Source: Limisphaerales bacterium (GTDB taxonomy: Bacteria; Verrucomicrobiota; Verrucomicrobiia; Limisphaerales; AAA164-E04). Taken from it: DNA of 64,000 nt. Position numbers and translations under genes: made by a program. This document shows positions 10,814-20,894 of this stretch, piece after piece; position 1 is the first letter of the stretch, and each line of letters opens with the position of its first letter. Under the pieces are notes generated by a model. The model had not been told where the DNA came from and did not search any database. It was given only the letters and a program-made list of their open reading frames with translations. The stretch spans positions 1 to 64,000 of the forward strand of contig JAMASS010000028.1 of NCBI GenBank assembly GCA_024761205.1, in the 5' to 3' direction.

Positions 10814-11862
10814 GGGAGCGAGACGCCGGAGTGGCGAGGTCAGTATGAGCGGATGCTGTACCGTCGTTTAAGGCGAACAGGGTTTATGGGTGGAAACGAG
10901 ATTAATCCAGAGAACTATAAACACGTATTGGCGGTGTTGAATCAGGTGTTGCATTACTTGGATACGTCGCCGGCTGATAGGAAGGGGCAGAGTGAGTCGG
11001 GATTTCGTCGTGTTTTCAATGCACGGCCTCAGGATCAGTTTTTTTATGTTCAAGGTAAGCCTTTGGGATGGGAATTGGGGGAGAGTCTATCAGGAGATAT
11101 TCGAAAGCCTTTCGGCTTCGGAATAAAACAGCTGAAACTCCAGGTGAGAGAGCTAATCGAAGTGGTTGGATACGGCGAGGACGATTATCGACTGAACTAC
11201 TTTAGCGTTCTGCGGAGGGGAGCTGAATCGGCGGTGCTCTGTAACTTGATGGAGAAGGCGTATAGTGTCGCACGGTTGATAGGGAAAAAATTACAAACAG
11301 ATCGTTATGGATTCGGTAAATGAAAGTCTGGAACGATTGCAGGCGGATTATCTTGATATTTTGATGTGACCGTATGGCGCGAGCAGCCCAGCAGAGTTGT
11401 TGAATTATCCTGAGATTTTTGAAGCGTATGAAGAGCTGAAGCAGGCAGGGGAAGTGCGTTACTTTGGGGGGTGTCGTTGCACTCCGATCCTGCTGGTGTC
11501 TTGAAAAGGGGGCGGTTAAAGCGGGAATCTATTCCGTGGCGATGGTGGCTTACAACATTGTGAATCATCGGTTTCTAGAGAATGCGCTCGCAGAGGCAAA
11601 GCAAGCGGGTGTGGAAGTGATTGCAATGAAAGTGGCACGTCCTTTTTACGCTGGATCCAACCAAGCGTCAGCGGCACCGCAAGCGAAACCGGCTCTGGAG
11701 GCAGAGATCCCTGGCGAATGGAGTATTCCCGAGAATGCCTACCTTTGGGCCTTACAGAATCCCGACCTGAGTGCCGCGGTCTCGAATATGGTGAACGCGG
11801 ACCAAGTAGTGGCGAATCTGAAGTTGCCGATGGCGGGTTCGGGCCTAGGTGTCAAAGAGTGA
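10814..11862 (+). pseudogene. Decayed aldo/keto reductase
   Basis: The plus strand follows a roughly 350-residue aldo/keto reductase of the type common in Verrucomicrobia. It starts with RRLRRTGFMGGNEINPENYK, then HYLDTSPADRKGQSESGF (catalytic Asp/Tyr region), then after frame changes SLERLQADYLDIL. Further on come YPEIFEAYEELKQAGEVRYF and a long intact C-terminal frame with SVAMVAYNIVNHRFLENALA and VSNMVNADQVVANLKLP, ending at 11862. Most of the sequence survives, but at least three frameshifts or stops (for example the TGA after DIL) break it. It overlaps the convergent tacAT remnant by a few bases. Confidence 0.75.
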
Positions 11863-12322
11863 TGCTGTCGTTGTCATGGGTAAGAACAGCCGGTCCGTTT
11901 TGCTGGGAAGATCGATGAAACCAAATTTTTTGTAGAAACTGTGGGCGTCTTGGGATTTTGCATCCACGATGATTAGGGCTGCTGTGATTTCTTTCAAAGC
12001 CTGAACGGAACGCGCGATTGCGCTGAGAAGAAGACGACTTCCGAGTCTTTTCGCCGCTAGAGGGAGATTGAGGCGATCGATGAGAGTGGCCGGCACATTC
12101 GGGTATTTGAGTAGTTTTTTGGTTTGGCTTAGGCTTAGTTTTTAGGGCCTGTACGAACTTTGTGCTTTGCTCTGCGCTTAGTGGGATGACTTGCTGTTCC
12201 TCGATGACCGACTGGGCTGCATTTTGAGCGGATGTAATTACAAAATCCGAGAGCGTGTGCTTTTCGTAGGCAGCTGCCTGCTTGATGAGTTTTTTGCGCT
12301 GAGGTCGACCGTGTCTCATCAA
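11852..12322 (-). pseudogene. tacAT-type toxin-antitoxin remnant: DUF1778 antitoxin run into GNAT toxin tail
   Basis: From 12322 the minus strand encodes a DUF1778/TacA-like antitoxin: QRKKLIKQAAAYEKHTLSDF, VITSAQNAAQSVIEE, LSAEQSTKFVQAL. Shortly after, in another frame, the C-terminal half of a GNAT acetyltransferase appears: LPLAAKRLGSRLLLSAIARS (acetyl-CoA loop) and SQDAHSFYKKFGFIDLP, ending at 11852. TacT-family toxins acetylate charged aminoacyl-tRNA and are paired with a DUF1778 antitoxin upstream, as here. The N-terminal half of the GNAT is missing, so one deletion appears to have removed the antitoxin end and toxin start. The locus is inactive. Confidence 0.75.
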
Positions 12323-12473
12323 ATCGGGGCGTCTTTAGTTGCTGATTTGTTCCAATCTTACCGTGGAAGTAGTGTTCGGCGAATTGCCGGACAGGTCAAG
12401 AGGTGAAACAAGCTTTGCTGGGGCAAGGATGCGGTTGAAAGGGGGTGCGATTGGACCATTGAAAGTTTGAGCA

Positions 12474-12587
12474 GGGGAAAGCGGTGAAAGATTATCGCAC
12501 TCCAAGACGCTAGTGCCGTTATCGGAAAGCTATGAGGTGCTGCTAGGGTCTGGAGTGCGGCGATTCTTCGCTACTTTGGCTTCCCGT
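12474..12587. repeat. Dispersed palindromic repeat, copy 2
   Basis: The left arm is GGGGAAAGCGGTGAAAGATT followed by ATCGCACTCC; the right arm is TCTGGAGTGCGGCGATTCTT followed by CGCTACTTTGG. Both arms contain the family core and pair with each other across a spacer of about 60 bases. It lies between the dead toxin-antitoxin locus and the PQQ-repeat gene. Confidence 0.75.
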
Positions 12588-12785
12588 TTCGAGGAAACTG
12601 CTTTGAGATTGCATCCTTTCCCACACCCCTGGTTCAAGTCATCCGCTGTAACTCCATTAGCAAAGTGCTTCTTCAGTCTCAGTCAGGGCTCATGGGCGAT
12701 AACGGCTTGACAGAGTCCCGCCCCGCCTCATTTACCTATCATCCTGAAACTAACAGCTAAAAGTCTTAGTGTTTTTGTGCGAGTG

Positions 12786-14102
12786 CTAGCGTTTTGCTAG
12801 GTCCACACGGACGAGCTCTTTGTCGTTGCGGGCGAAGCAGCTTTTTTCGGCAAAAGCGGGGTGACTCCAGACACAAGGACGGCCGAAGACTTCGTTGGTG
12901 GGTTCCAGCACATGGAACCGGCTAATCTCTTCGTAGCCTTCGGGACTGAGTTTCGCCAGAATCAGGTCGCCGGTTTCGCTGAAGAGGAAGAAGCGGTCTT
13001 TGTGTTTGACGATGAAAGCAGTGCCGTGTCGGCCGCGGTTGCCCTCGCCGATGGTGGGCTTCAAGGTGGCCCAGAGGCGTTCCGCGTTATCTAGCTTGAC
13101 TGCCATGAGCTCGCTGGTTTCGACGTTGCAGCCGTAGAGGGTGCCGTCTTGAAGAAAGGGCGTGCTGTTGACGCAGTAGACGGCGTTGCGAGTGTTGCCC
13201 CGCCAGGCGATGGAGGCGCTAGGTTTTTGGTCGTCAAGTCTGATCAGGGCGCTGACGTTGCCAATCGCGCTGGCAAAGAGATAGCTGCCCAGTTTACGCG
13301 GGGTCATGATGGCCATGTTATAGGCGGGCTTTAAGGGGATGGACCAATTCACGGCTCCGGTTTTCGGATTGAGGCTGTTGATGGATTGGGCGTGCCAAAC
13401 AATCAGTTGTTTTTGCCCGCCGTGTTCGATAAGCGCCGGTGTGCCGTAGCCGGGTTCAGGGGAGGACAGGGCGCGCCACTTCTCAGCGCCGGTGTCTTTG
13501 TTGTAGGCGATAGCCGTGGTGCCGTTGCCGCCGACAATGCAATAGAGGGTATCGCCATCGACCACTGGGTGAGAGGAATAGCCCCAAATCGGGGTGTCTA
13601 GGTTGTAGTCTTTGCGGTAGTCTTTTTTCCAAAGTACCTTTCCGTTGTTAGCGTCGAGACACCAGAAGTTGCCTTCGGCGCCCAAGGCATAGACCTTTCC
13701 ATCAGCAACGGTTGGTGTGCAGCGGGGACCGCCGGGGTAGGAAAGATTGTAGGGTCGGTCAAATTCGTGCTTCCAAAGGGGCTTGCCGGTTCGAGCATCG
13801 AAGCACAGCACGCGTTCGGAGCCGTCGAGGAGTTTGCGTCCGGCCGGGCTGTTCTCGACTTTGCCGTAGGTGCGATCGTAGTCCATCACATAGACTTTGC
13901 CGTTCGCCACGGCGGGACCGCCATAGCCAAGACCGACCGGCATGCGCCACTTAATGGGAAGACCGCCGTCTGGAAATTTGTCCACGATGCCCGTTTCGCG
14001 CCAGACACTGTCTTGGTTCGGACCGAGCCACTGGGGCCAATCGTCGGCGGGGCTTGATGTCGCCAGAATGAGAGCTGCGATTGCGGGAAGAATGGTTCTC
14101 AT
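12786..14102 (-). CDS. Exported PQQ-binding-like beta-propeller protein
   Basis: The 438-residue frame starts with a signal peptide (MRTILPAIAALILATSSPAD) followed by DDWPQWLGPNQDSVWRETG, the standard opening of planctomycete/verrucomicrobial PQQ-repeat proteins. Repeated blade motifs are visible: GKVYVMDYDRTYG, VLCFDARTGKPLWKHEF, FWCLDANNGKVLWKKDY, IAYNKDTGAEKW, and LNPKTGAVNWSIPL. The fold should be an eight-bladed propeller acting in the periplasm. These proteins often lack enzyme activity and their role is unclear. The gene is intact, begins 56 bases after fumC ends and is on the same strand, so the two may be cotranscribed. Confidence 0.85.
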   Translation of the reverse strand: MRTILPAIAALILATSSPADDWPQWLGPNQDSVWRETGIVDKFPDGGLPIKWRMPVGLGYGGPAVANGKVYVMDYDRTYGKVENSPAGRKLLDGSERVLCFDARTGKPLWKHEFDRPYNLSYPGGPRCTPTVADGKVYALGAEGNFWCLDANNGKVLWKKDYRKDYNLDTPIWGYSSHPVVDGDTLYCIVGGNGTTAIAYNKDTGAEKWRALSSPEPGYGTPALIEHGGQKQLIVWHAQSINSLNPKTGAVNWSIPLKPAYNMAIMTPRKLGSYLFASAIGNVSALIRLDDQKPSASIAWRGNTRNAVYCVNSTPFLQDGTLYGCNVETSELMAVKLDNAERLWATLKPTIGEGNRGRHGTAFIVKHKDRFFLFSETGDLILAKLSPEGYEEISRFHVLEPTNEVFGRPCVWSHPAFAEKSCFARNDKELVRVDLAKR

Positions 14103-14158
14103 AGTGCTGTTGGTTGGGAAGATTGCCCAACGGTTCTGACAAATCTGTGTCGTCTAGG

Positions 14159-15568
14159 TTACTGTATCTTACGTCCGACCATCTTGGCAGGATCGATCCA
14201 TTCGGTGAATTGTTCGTCTGTAAGAAGTCCGAGTTCGATTGCGGCCTCGCGTAACGTGCTATTTTCCTGGTGCGCCTTTTTCGCAATCTTGGCGGCGTTT
14301 TCGTAGCCGATGTGAGGATTGAGGGCTGTAACGAGCATGAGGGAGTTTGCCAGGTTTTTGCTGATTTCACTCTGATTTGGTTTGAGACCGGCCGCGCAGT
14401 GGTTGTTAAATGATTGGCAGGCGTCACCGAGGTTGCGGGCAGCCATGAGGAGGTTGTAAATCATGACTGGCTTGAAAGCGTTTAACTCGAAATGGCCAGT
14501 CATTCCGCCGATGTTGATTGCAGCATCGTTGCCGATGGCTTGAGCGCAGACCATGGTCAGTGCTTCGCATTGGGTGGGGTTGACTTTTCCCGGCATGATG
14601 GACGATCCGGGCTCATTTGCGGGAATGATGATTTCGCTGATACCGCAGCGAGGGCCCGAGGCTAGCATGCGAATATCGTTGCCGATCTTCATCAGGCTCA
14701 CGGCTAGCATTTTGAGCGCACCGCTTGCTTCGACAATGCCGTCGTGGGCGGCGAGGGCTTCAAATTTGTTGGGGGCGGTGACGAAGGAGAGATCGGTGAG
14801 TGCAGCGATTTTCTTGGCCACGTTCTCGGCGAAGCTTGGAGGAGTATTTAGTCCGGTGCCCACCGCGGTTCCACCGAGGGCGAGCTCTGCGAGGTGGCTG
14901 AGAGTCGACTTGAGGGCGCGGAGGCCGTGGTCCAACTGAGCGACATAGCCGGAGAGTTCTTGGCCCAATGTGAGGGGGGTTGCGTCCATGAAATGGGTTC
15001 GGCCGATCTTAACGACATCTTTGAAGGCCTCGGTTTTGGCGGCCAAGGTGTCTCGGAGGGTGGTAATCTTCGGGATTGTCGTGCCGGCAATCATTTGATA
15101 GGCGGCAATGTGCATCGCCGTTGGAAAGGTATCGTTGGATGATTGCGATTTGTTGACGTCGTCGTTCGGATGGAGGGTTTTCTTGGTGTCGGTGAGCCGG
15201 CCCCCGTTGAGGACGTGTCCGCGGTTGGCGACGACTTCGTTGACGTTCATGTTGCTTTGGGTGCCGGATCCGGTCTGCCATACGACAAGGGGAAATTCGT
15301 CATCTAGGCGGCCCTCGAGGATTTCGTCACACGCTTTGGCGATGAGGTCAGCCTTTTTAGTAGGGAGAACGCCGCAATCGGCGTTGGTGAGCGCGGCGGC
15401 TTTTTTGAGGATCGCAAAGGCTTTCACGATTTCTTGTGGCATGGGTTGTTCGCCGATCTGGAAATTCTGTTTCGAGCGCTGTGTTTGCGCGCCCCAATAG
15501 CGATCGGCGGGCACTTGGATTTCGCCCATTGTGTCTTTTTCGATTCGGAAATCAGTGGATTCCTGCAT
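14159..15568 (-). CDS. fumC: Class II fumarate hydratase
   Basis: Fumarase C interconverts fumarate and malate in the TCA cycle as an iron-independent cytosolic homotetramer. The 469-residue product begins [20 protein letters not shown] shortly after the chosen ATG at 15568; a possible upstream ATG at 15610 would add 14 residues and is less like the family. Diagnostic segments include [16 protein letters not shown], the His-containing [16 protein letters not shown], and the superfamily signature [16 protein letters not shown] near residue 320. Length equals that of E. coli FumC. The gene is intact and faces away from uxaE across a spacer of about 240 bases. Confidence 0.95.
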   Translation of the reverse strand: MQESTDFRIEKDTMGEIQVPADRYWGAQTQRSKQNFQIGEQPMPQEIVKAFAILKKAAALTNADCGVLPTKKADLIAKACDEILEGRLDDEFPLVVWQTGSGTQSNMNVNEVVANRGHVLNGGRLTDTKKTLHPNDDVNKSQSSNDTFPTAMHIAAYQMIAGTTIPKITTLRDTLAAKTEAFKDVVKIGRTHFMDATPLTLGQELSGYVAQLDHGLRALKSTLSHLAELALGGTAVGTGLNTPPSFAENVAKKIAALTDLSFVTAPNKFEALAAHDGIVEASGALKMLAVSLMKIGNDIRMLASGPRCGISEIIIPANEPGSSIMPGKVNPTQCEALTMVCAQAIGNDAAINIGGMTGHFELNAFKPVMIYNLLMAARNLGDACQSFNNHCAAGLKPNQSEISKNLANSLMLVTALNPHIGYENAAKIAKKAHQENSTLREAAIELGLLTDEQFTEWIDPAKMVGRKIQ

Positions 15569-15805
15569 GGGGAGATCGTAGCGAGAACTTGGTGGCGATT
15601 CAAGAATCACTGGTTTTTTGGGTAAAGGCTCGCGCAGAGCTGCGGAGGTTTTGGTTTGTGAAATCGTGGGGATATTTTTGGATCCTGTTCATCCTGCCTC
15701 AATCAGCTCCTCACTCATTTGGCTTTGTCTCTCTTCAGCAGGGATTTGAACTCCGTGCTTGTCAGCGGGGGGAAATGTGCTGAGGGTCTTGGGTTTTATT
15801 CCTTT

Positions 15806-17059
15806 ATGTTGACGATTGAAAAGTATTCTTTTGGTGTCGGGGATCGGTTTGCGCATCAGGCGAAGGCACAGTTGGCGAGTTGTGTGCAGGCTTTGGAAAA
15901 GGGCGTAGAGGTGGTTCCGGTTTGGAATAAGTCGCATCGGGAGCACACCACGGTTGGTTCGGAGCCGGGGAGTGTGCGGCAGGCTGCTGATGCTGCCGTG
16001 GCGGCGTTGGGTTGGCGGAAGTCGTATTATGTGGATGCGGATCATATTAGCATGGCGAGTGTCGAGGGGTTTCTCCCCTACAGTGATTTTTTCACCATCG
16101 ATGTGGCCGACGGGATTGGGGCGACGCCGGAGGGCAGTGCGGTAAGTGACTTTGTGGCCAAGCATCCGGAATTAGTCGGCACGATTGCGATTCCTGGAAT
16201 TGAGGAACCTTTTGAGACGTCGGCGGCCTATGTCACCGAAGTGGCGGGGAAGTATATTCAGGCCGTCAGGGATGCAGGGCGGATTTATCGTCATATTGTG
16301 GAAAAGAAGGTCGGGACGCCATTTGTTCCGGAGGTTTCAATGGATGAGACGGACTCCCCGCAGACCCCGCCGGAGCTCTTGATGATTTTGGCTGCTTTGG
16401 CGGATGAGGGGATTGCGTTGCAAACGATCGCGCCCAAGTTTACGGGGCGATTTAACAAAGGTGTGGATTACGTCGGCGACATAGCCCAGTTCGAAAAGGA
16501 GTTTAACGATGATTTGGCGGTTATTGCTTATGCGATTGGAAAGTATGGCTTGCCTGCCAATTTGAAGCTGAGCGTTCATTCAGGCAGTGACAAGTTCTCG
16601 ATCTATGCACCGATCCATCGAGCGTCGAAACGGACGGGGGCCGGTCTGCACCTGAAAACTGCGGGAACGACTTGGCTTGAGGAGATCATTGGTTTGGCGG
16701 AAGCTGATGGTGACGGACTGGTGTTGGCCAAGGATATCTACGCAGAGGCTGTCTCGAATGTGGATGCCCTTTGTGCGCCATATGCTGCGGTGATTGACAT
16801 TGATCGAGGGCGCTTGCCTTCGGCTGAGGAGGTCCGAGGTTGGAGTTCGGCTCAGTTGGTGGCGGCGATTCGGCATGTGCCGGATTGCCCGGAGTTTAAT
16901 CCGCACATGCGGCAATTGCTCCATGTAGGCTACAAGATTGCCGCGAAGATGGAGCAGCGATACATTGATCTTTTGCAGGGGTGTGAAGAAACTATCGCTA
17001 AGAATGTCACGTTGAATCTTTATGAGCGGCACATTGTGCCGTTGTTTATTGGGGAGTAA
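15806..17059 (+). CDS. uxaE: Tagaturonate epimerase family protein
   Basis: The 417-residue product starts MLTIEKYSFGVGDRFAHQAK and matches the UxaE family (PF16257), which epimerises D-tagaturonate to D-fructuronate in galacturonate catabolism. Visible conserved parts include YYVDADHISMASVEGFLPYS, TIDVADGIG, LQTIAPKFTGRFNKGVDYVG, LKLSVHSGSDKFSIY and AGLHLKTAGTTWLEE, with His/Asp residues that may bind the metal. I chose ATG 15806; upstream in-frame codons (EGLGFYSF) do not look like family sequence. The gene is intact although nearby plant-polysaccharide hydrolases are dead, so uronate catabolism may still operate. No other pathway gene is in the window. Confidence 0.8.
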   Translation: MLTIEKYSFGVGDRFAHQAKAQLASCVQALEKGVEVVPVWNKSHREHTTVGSEPGSVRQAADAAVAALGWRKSYYVDADHISMASVEGFLPYSDFFTIDVADGIGATPEGSAVSDFVAKHPELVGTIAIPGIEEPFETSAAYVTEVAGKYIQAVRDAGRIYRHIVEKKVGTPFVPEVSMDETDSPQTPPELLMILAALADEGIALQTIAPKFTGRFNKGVDYVGDIAQFEKEFNDDLAVIAYAIGKYGLPANLKLSVHSGSDKFSIYAPIHRASKRTGAGLHLKTAGTTWLEEIIGLAEADGDGLVLAKDIYAEAVSNVDALCAPYAAVIDIDRGRLPSAEEVRGWSSAQLVAAIRHVPDCPEFNPHMRQLLHVGYKIAAKMEQRYIDLLQGCEETIAKNVTLNLYERHIVPLFIGE

Positions 17060-17302
17060 TTCGGAAGGGTGTCAACCATAGATGGGGCTCCGTCAAGCTG
17101 AGCGCCGACTCACTCAGCATCCGGCCGCCGGGGAGTCTTGTCCTCCTTTGCTCAGCTTCGGAAGGCGGCGGCTCGAGAGGCTTTCACCTCGCTTTTTTGG
17201 GAATCGGATTTCGTCTCGATTCTAAATGGGCTTGATTTGTCGGCTTCATTAATCGGCTTGGGTATGCTCTGTTGAGGGGCATGGATTCGTGCCGATTTTT
17301 TT
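17060..17302. other. Intergenic region after uxaE
   Basis: About 240 bases with a G+C-rich segment near 17090-17180 that contains repeated CTCAGC/GCTCAGC words but no perfect terminator stem with a T run. No gene seen. Confidence 0.4.
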
Positions 17303-18185
17303 ATGCGGTGGTATTGGGCCTTTTTGTTACTGCCGCATCTGACCCTTTCCGCCGCCAAAGTGAACCACCGGGTCTTGACTCATGGGAACGGCAGGTTGGC
17401 TATTGTTGGGCATGATGGTGTCATTGAATGGGAAATGCTATGGGGCGGGATTCATGACATTTGCCAGTTCGCAAACGGCAATATCATGGTGCAGGAGACA
17501 GTGCGCCAGGTCGTGGAGATTGATCACAGGACCAAGGAAGTGGTTTGGCGGTATGATAAGCTCGACGGCCAATGGGAATGCGGGAAAGAAGGTCGAGGTG
17601 CACGCCTTTCAGCCGCTGGAAAACGACAAGGTGATGATCGCTGAACCGGGGTCCGTGCGGATTATTGAAGTGAATCGCGCAGGCCAGATTCAGAAGGAGA
17701 TCAATTTGAAAGTGCTGAAGCCACACCCGCACACAGATACTCGGCTCGCTCGCAAGTTAGCGGATGGTAACTATTTGGTGTGCCACGAAGGCGACGGCAC
17801 GGTACGCGAGTATCGAGAGGCAGACGGAGAGGTGATTTGGGAGTATGAGGTGCCAATGTTCGGCAGGGAGGCTAAGCGGGGCCACGGTTTGAACGCTTAT
17901 GGCAACAGATGTTTTGCTACGGTTCGCTTGAAGAACGGTAACATGTTGATCGCCACTGGTAACGGACACAGTGTCCTGGAGGTGACGCCCGACAAAGCGA
18001 TCGTCTGGCAGATACATCAGGATGATCTGCCAGGAATCCGATTGGATTGGGTGACGACGCTTGAGGTGTTGCTTCATGGACATTACGTGATCGGGAATTG
18101 TCATGCGGGTCCCGGTAGCCCTTTGCTCGTCGAGTTGGATCCGAAGACCAAGAAGGTGGTGTGGTTACCGTGGCTAGGGGTTTAA
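17303..18185 (+). pseudogene. Decayed exported beta-propeller (PQQ-like) protein
   Basis: The first frame from 17303 has a signal peptide (RWYWAFLLLPHLTLSAAK) and a propeller opening with NGRLAIVGHDGVIEWEM. Near 17580 coding shifts to another frame, which continues NGNAGKKVEVHAFQPLENDK, PHPHTDTRLARKLADGNYL, GNGHSVLEVTPDKAIVWQIH and HYVIGNCHAGPGSPLLVELD up to 18185. Full-length relatives have a further blade after KTKKVVW, so the 3' end is also truncated. One frameshift and a lost C-terminus make it a recent pseudogene. Substrate or role is unknown. Confidence 0.75.
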
Positions 18186-19208
18186 TCCTCAACCGCCCCG
18201 TTCGAGGTGAATGGATCATATCTTGTCTATGCCTAGGTTTCGCAATGGGGTTTCATTTGTACCAATCACTGTGCCCGCAGGCGCCCGCTTCGTGAGGTCG
18301 AGTGGAATTTAGCGATTCTCAATCGGATGTTCACAGATTTGGAGTTTGAGATTGAAGTCGTGCGGGATGAATTCTGGTTCTCAGTGACCGGGGGCCAAAG
18401 GCGATCTGTGGCCATTGAGTGGAAGGATGGTTTTATGGTCTGGTCTGAATGCATGGGAGGTATCTGCGGGAACGTGTGCGTCAAGTTTCGATGCCCGGAG
18501 AGGGGAGGCTGCGGAACGGCTTTTCTTCTGGTTATGTGAGGTGGAACCCAAGCAGGGCATTTTGGGAAATTCCCGCTATTTTAGGATGTGTTCATATCCT
18601 GATGATCCCGGACAGTGTTCGACTCCCCCGATCCCGTTTTTTGCCTACGGAGTATGCAATGTAGTCGCGATGGATGTGCTCCGGTGAGTCGTCCCTTTTG
18701 TTCGAGCGTCTCGTTCCATTGATCGACAGATGAAAACGTCGGATCTCTATCGAGCATGCCATATGGCTTGATGCGGGCATCACCACTGAGGAACTCGTTG
18801 CCGAACTTCGTGCTCGTCATGTCGAGCTTTCAGTTCCGAATGAGGTTCACATGCCAGAACGAGAAAAATCGTGCCTGGTTGTGGTCTTTAGTGATCAGGA
18901 AGTGATTTGTGTCGAGAAAGGAGTGGATCGATCCCTAAATATTTTTGGATAGGAACATTCAGGGTTCCGTTACCCGTGGGTGAGTTTTGTGTTTGGGGTG
19001 CTTTCGGTTGCGATGCGCAGATATAGGTTAATGCGGGAGAGTGGAAGTTTTGCCGCTGGAAATACCCCTTCCGTAGTCTTATTGGATCCATCAGAAGATC
19101 TTCGTTCCAAAAGATGCAGTCGCTTCTCGGTGCTGGTATGTGGGGGGGCGAAAATATTGATCTCTTCGAGGGTTTGTGGGGATTCCCTTTGATGTTGCGA
19201 TTGATGGG
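18186..19208. other. Kilobase of eroded sequence
   Basis: Several plus-strand pieces look formerly coding: FEIEVVRDEFWFSVTGGQRR near 18340-18400, FWEIPAILGCVHILMIPDSV near 18565-18625, and EELVAELRARHVELSVPNEV near 18790-18850. They are in different frames, separated by stops, and I cannot assign a family or decide whether they derive from one gene. No start signals or repeats were recognised. Confidence 0.35.
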
Positions 19209-19508
19209 CTAGTTGATGTTGATGCACGACATGATTTCTCGGTAGTGGAAGGTGGCCCGGCCAATGCGGAGAAGGAGATCGTCTTTTTCCTGCTTCGTTT
19301 TTGCCTTTTTCACGGGCGCTAGTTCAAGTTTTCCTTCCAAACGTACGTTGCCTTGAAGCCAAACCTCGACGTTTTTGTTGAGTGGGAATCGCAGCTCTTG
19401 GACAAGCTTGCGCTGGACCTCGGTTCTTTCCTTCAACCAGGCGCGATAACCTCTCTCCTTGGTCGGCTCATCAAAATTTAAGCTCAGCTGTTGTGGATGA
19501 TCGGTCAT
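19209..19508 (-). CDS. Small conserved-looking protein of unknown function
   Basis: The intact 99-residue frame begins MTDHPQQLSLNFDEP, has a charged helical middle (ERGYRAWLKERTEVQRKLVQ) and a beta-rich end with NKNVEVWLQGNVRLEGKLEL and LLLRIGRATFHYREIMSC. The strand pattern with G-x-V-x-L-x-G is reminiscent of a short Sm-like or OB-type barrel, but that is a guess. No signal peptide or membrane helix is seen. It stands alone between eroded regions and has kept its frame, so it is probably under selection. Function unknown. Confidence 0.6.
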   Translation of the reverse strand: MTDHPQQLSLNFDEPTKERGYRAWLKERTEVQRKLVQELRFPLNKNVEVWLQGNVRLEGKLELAPVKKAKTKQEKDDLLLRIGRATFHYREIMSCININ

Positions 19509-19647
19509 GTTCGCGATCCTACACCATTTTTAAGAAGGCACGAGATCTGATGTTGATAGAGAGTTCTGTAGCAGCCGATGTGAATCGGCTCTGGCATCGT
19601 CTAGCCTGCGGGCAGAAATGACTGCCAATCGATTACTTCGAGAATAT

Positions 19648-20351
19648 GGCTAGGTAGGCGGTGCCGGGGCGGCTATTGGCCAAGCGCTGGTGCAGGTAGG
19701 GATATCCGAAGAATACGAGGGTAAATGAATCACGGGGATCAACCATACCGGCTCGGTGGCGTTGTTGAGCCCTTGAAATCAGAACGCCGATGATAGCGAA
19801 AAGCGGAGCATTGATGATGTCTTGTGGTCAGAAATGTTGTTGCGCCCAACGTCAGGCTCGAACCTAGGAAAGCGAAACCAACCCAGGCCACGGTTTGATC
19901 GCGGCTAGATTCGAGTTTGTCTGACAGAGCCTCCAAATCCGATTGGCTTGAATCAGTGCGGGGGACAGATCGTTGTGCCACGATCAGCAGGATGCCGAAG
20001 CTGACGTAACTGAGCGACCAATACCAAAGCTGGGGCGATAGGTTCAGTAGCGATTCCAGGATGAGAGGGAAGGCAAGGAGATCAGCGAGAGAGATGCAGT
20101 CCGATCTGCATTCGAAGGGAGCACCATCAGGCTAACCCATGGGCGCAGAGGTATCCTAATAGAACCGTGGATGGGAATAGCATGATGACCGTTTGCCAGA
20201 TGGCGGGCGCATCGCCGACGACAGGAAGAAGCGACTTGGCAACGAGCGGCTGAATCCAAAATAGGAGGTCCGCGCTGAGGATCAAGGTGGTGGTATATAT
20301 GCCGATGGTCTGCCGGCCCGGAGGGGGCTGTGGATCGACCGAACTGAACAC
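19648..20351 (-). pseudogene. Truncated multi-membrane protein, fused MFS/spermidine-synthase type N-terminus
   Basis: From a GTG at 20351 the minus strand reads LILSADLLFWIQPLVAKSLL and IWQTVIMLFPSTVLLGYLCA, the first two helices of the large fused MFS/spermidine-synthase-like proteins common in Planctomycetes. After frame changes come a FPLILESLLNLSPQLWYWSL-like segment, then WVGFAFLGSSLTLGATTFLT, typical of the fourth and fifth helices. The rest of the membrane part and the whole synthase domain are absent. The GTG start overlaps the stop of the preceding membrane gene (TAGTG), suggesting the two were once translationally coupled. Confidence 0.6.
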
Positions 20352-20683
20352 TAATGTGAAGTGAGTTTCGTGTCTGATTTCTCCGGCCTCGAGGTGGGGC
20401 CGGATCGTTTTGAATGATGGGATTTGGAGGTTAGGGTCATTACTTGCCGTGCGGCGTCAGCCTCTTGGTGGCGTTGGCGCAAGCGAACAACCCAGATATC
20501 AAGGAGGGCGGTGACAATGGCGAGCACGGTAAGGATGAAACAGCTCAACCAGTACGCCAGGTAGATGAGACCGCTCAGGTAAGGTTTAAGGATTGTCTGT
20601 CCCCAGACCAACATCCCGCCTGCCATGATAAGATATAACAGGCCGAACCGACGGCGGCGCTTATCTGCAGGGGTCCACTTCAT
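20351..20683 (-). CDS. Small two-helix membrane protein, unknown function
   Basis: The 110-residue product starts MKWTPADKRRRRFGLLYLIM; I chose ATG 20683 because upstream codons do not look like protein. Two membrane helices are evident, about residues 14-27 (LYLIMAGGMLVWGQTIL) and 35-63 (YLAYWLSCFILTVLAIVTAL), followed by a basic, Ser/Lys-rich cytoplasmic tail. It lies divergent from the lipoprotein gene at 20895, leaving a 211-base shared promoter region, and is upstream of and overlapping the dead MFS-like gene. Function is unknown. Confidence 0.6.
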   Translation of the reverse strand: MKWTPADKRRRRFGLLYLIMAGGMLVWGQTILKPYLSGLIYLAYWLSCFILTVLAIVTALLDIWVVRLRQRHQEADAARQVMTLTSKSHHSKRSGPTSRPEKSDTKLTSH

Positions 20684-20894
20684 TTGAGCGGTCTGCGACC
20701 AACGTGATAATGGATAAACTGCGGTGGGGTGGCCAGCAAATTTGCGGGTTATTGCTTCAACCTTTTGCCTCGACGAGGGGTGATCGAAAGGTATACGGAA
20801 TCCTGCTTTTCCCACACCTTGTTTCCTCAGTTGCGATTTTCCCGTTTTGGCTTTTCTCGAGTAACATCTTGCGGCATGGTTTGTCTCTAGTGTG

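Noticed and set aside
15725-15790. tRNA T-arm-like sequence GGAGTTCAAATCCC on the minus strand
   Set aside because: No acceptor stem, D-arm or anticodon arm can be folded around it; it is a chance match in a region next to uxaE.
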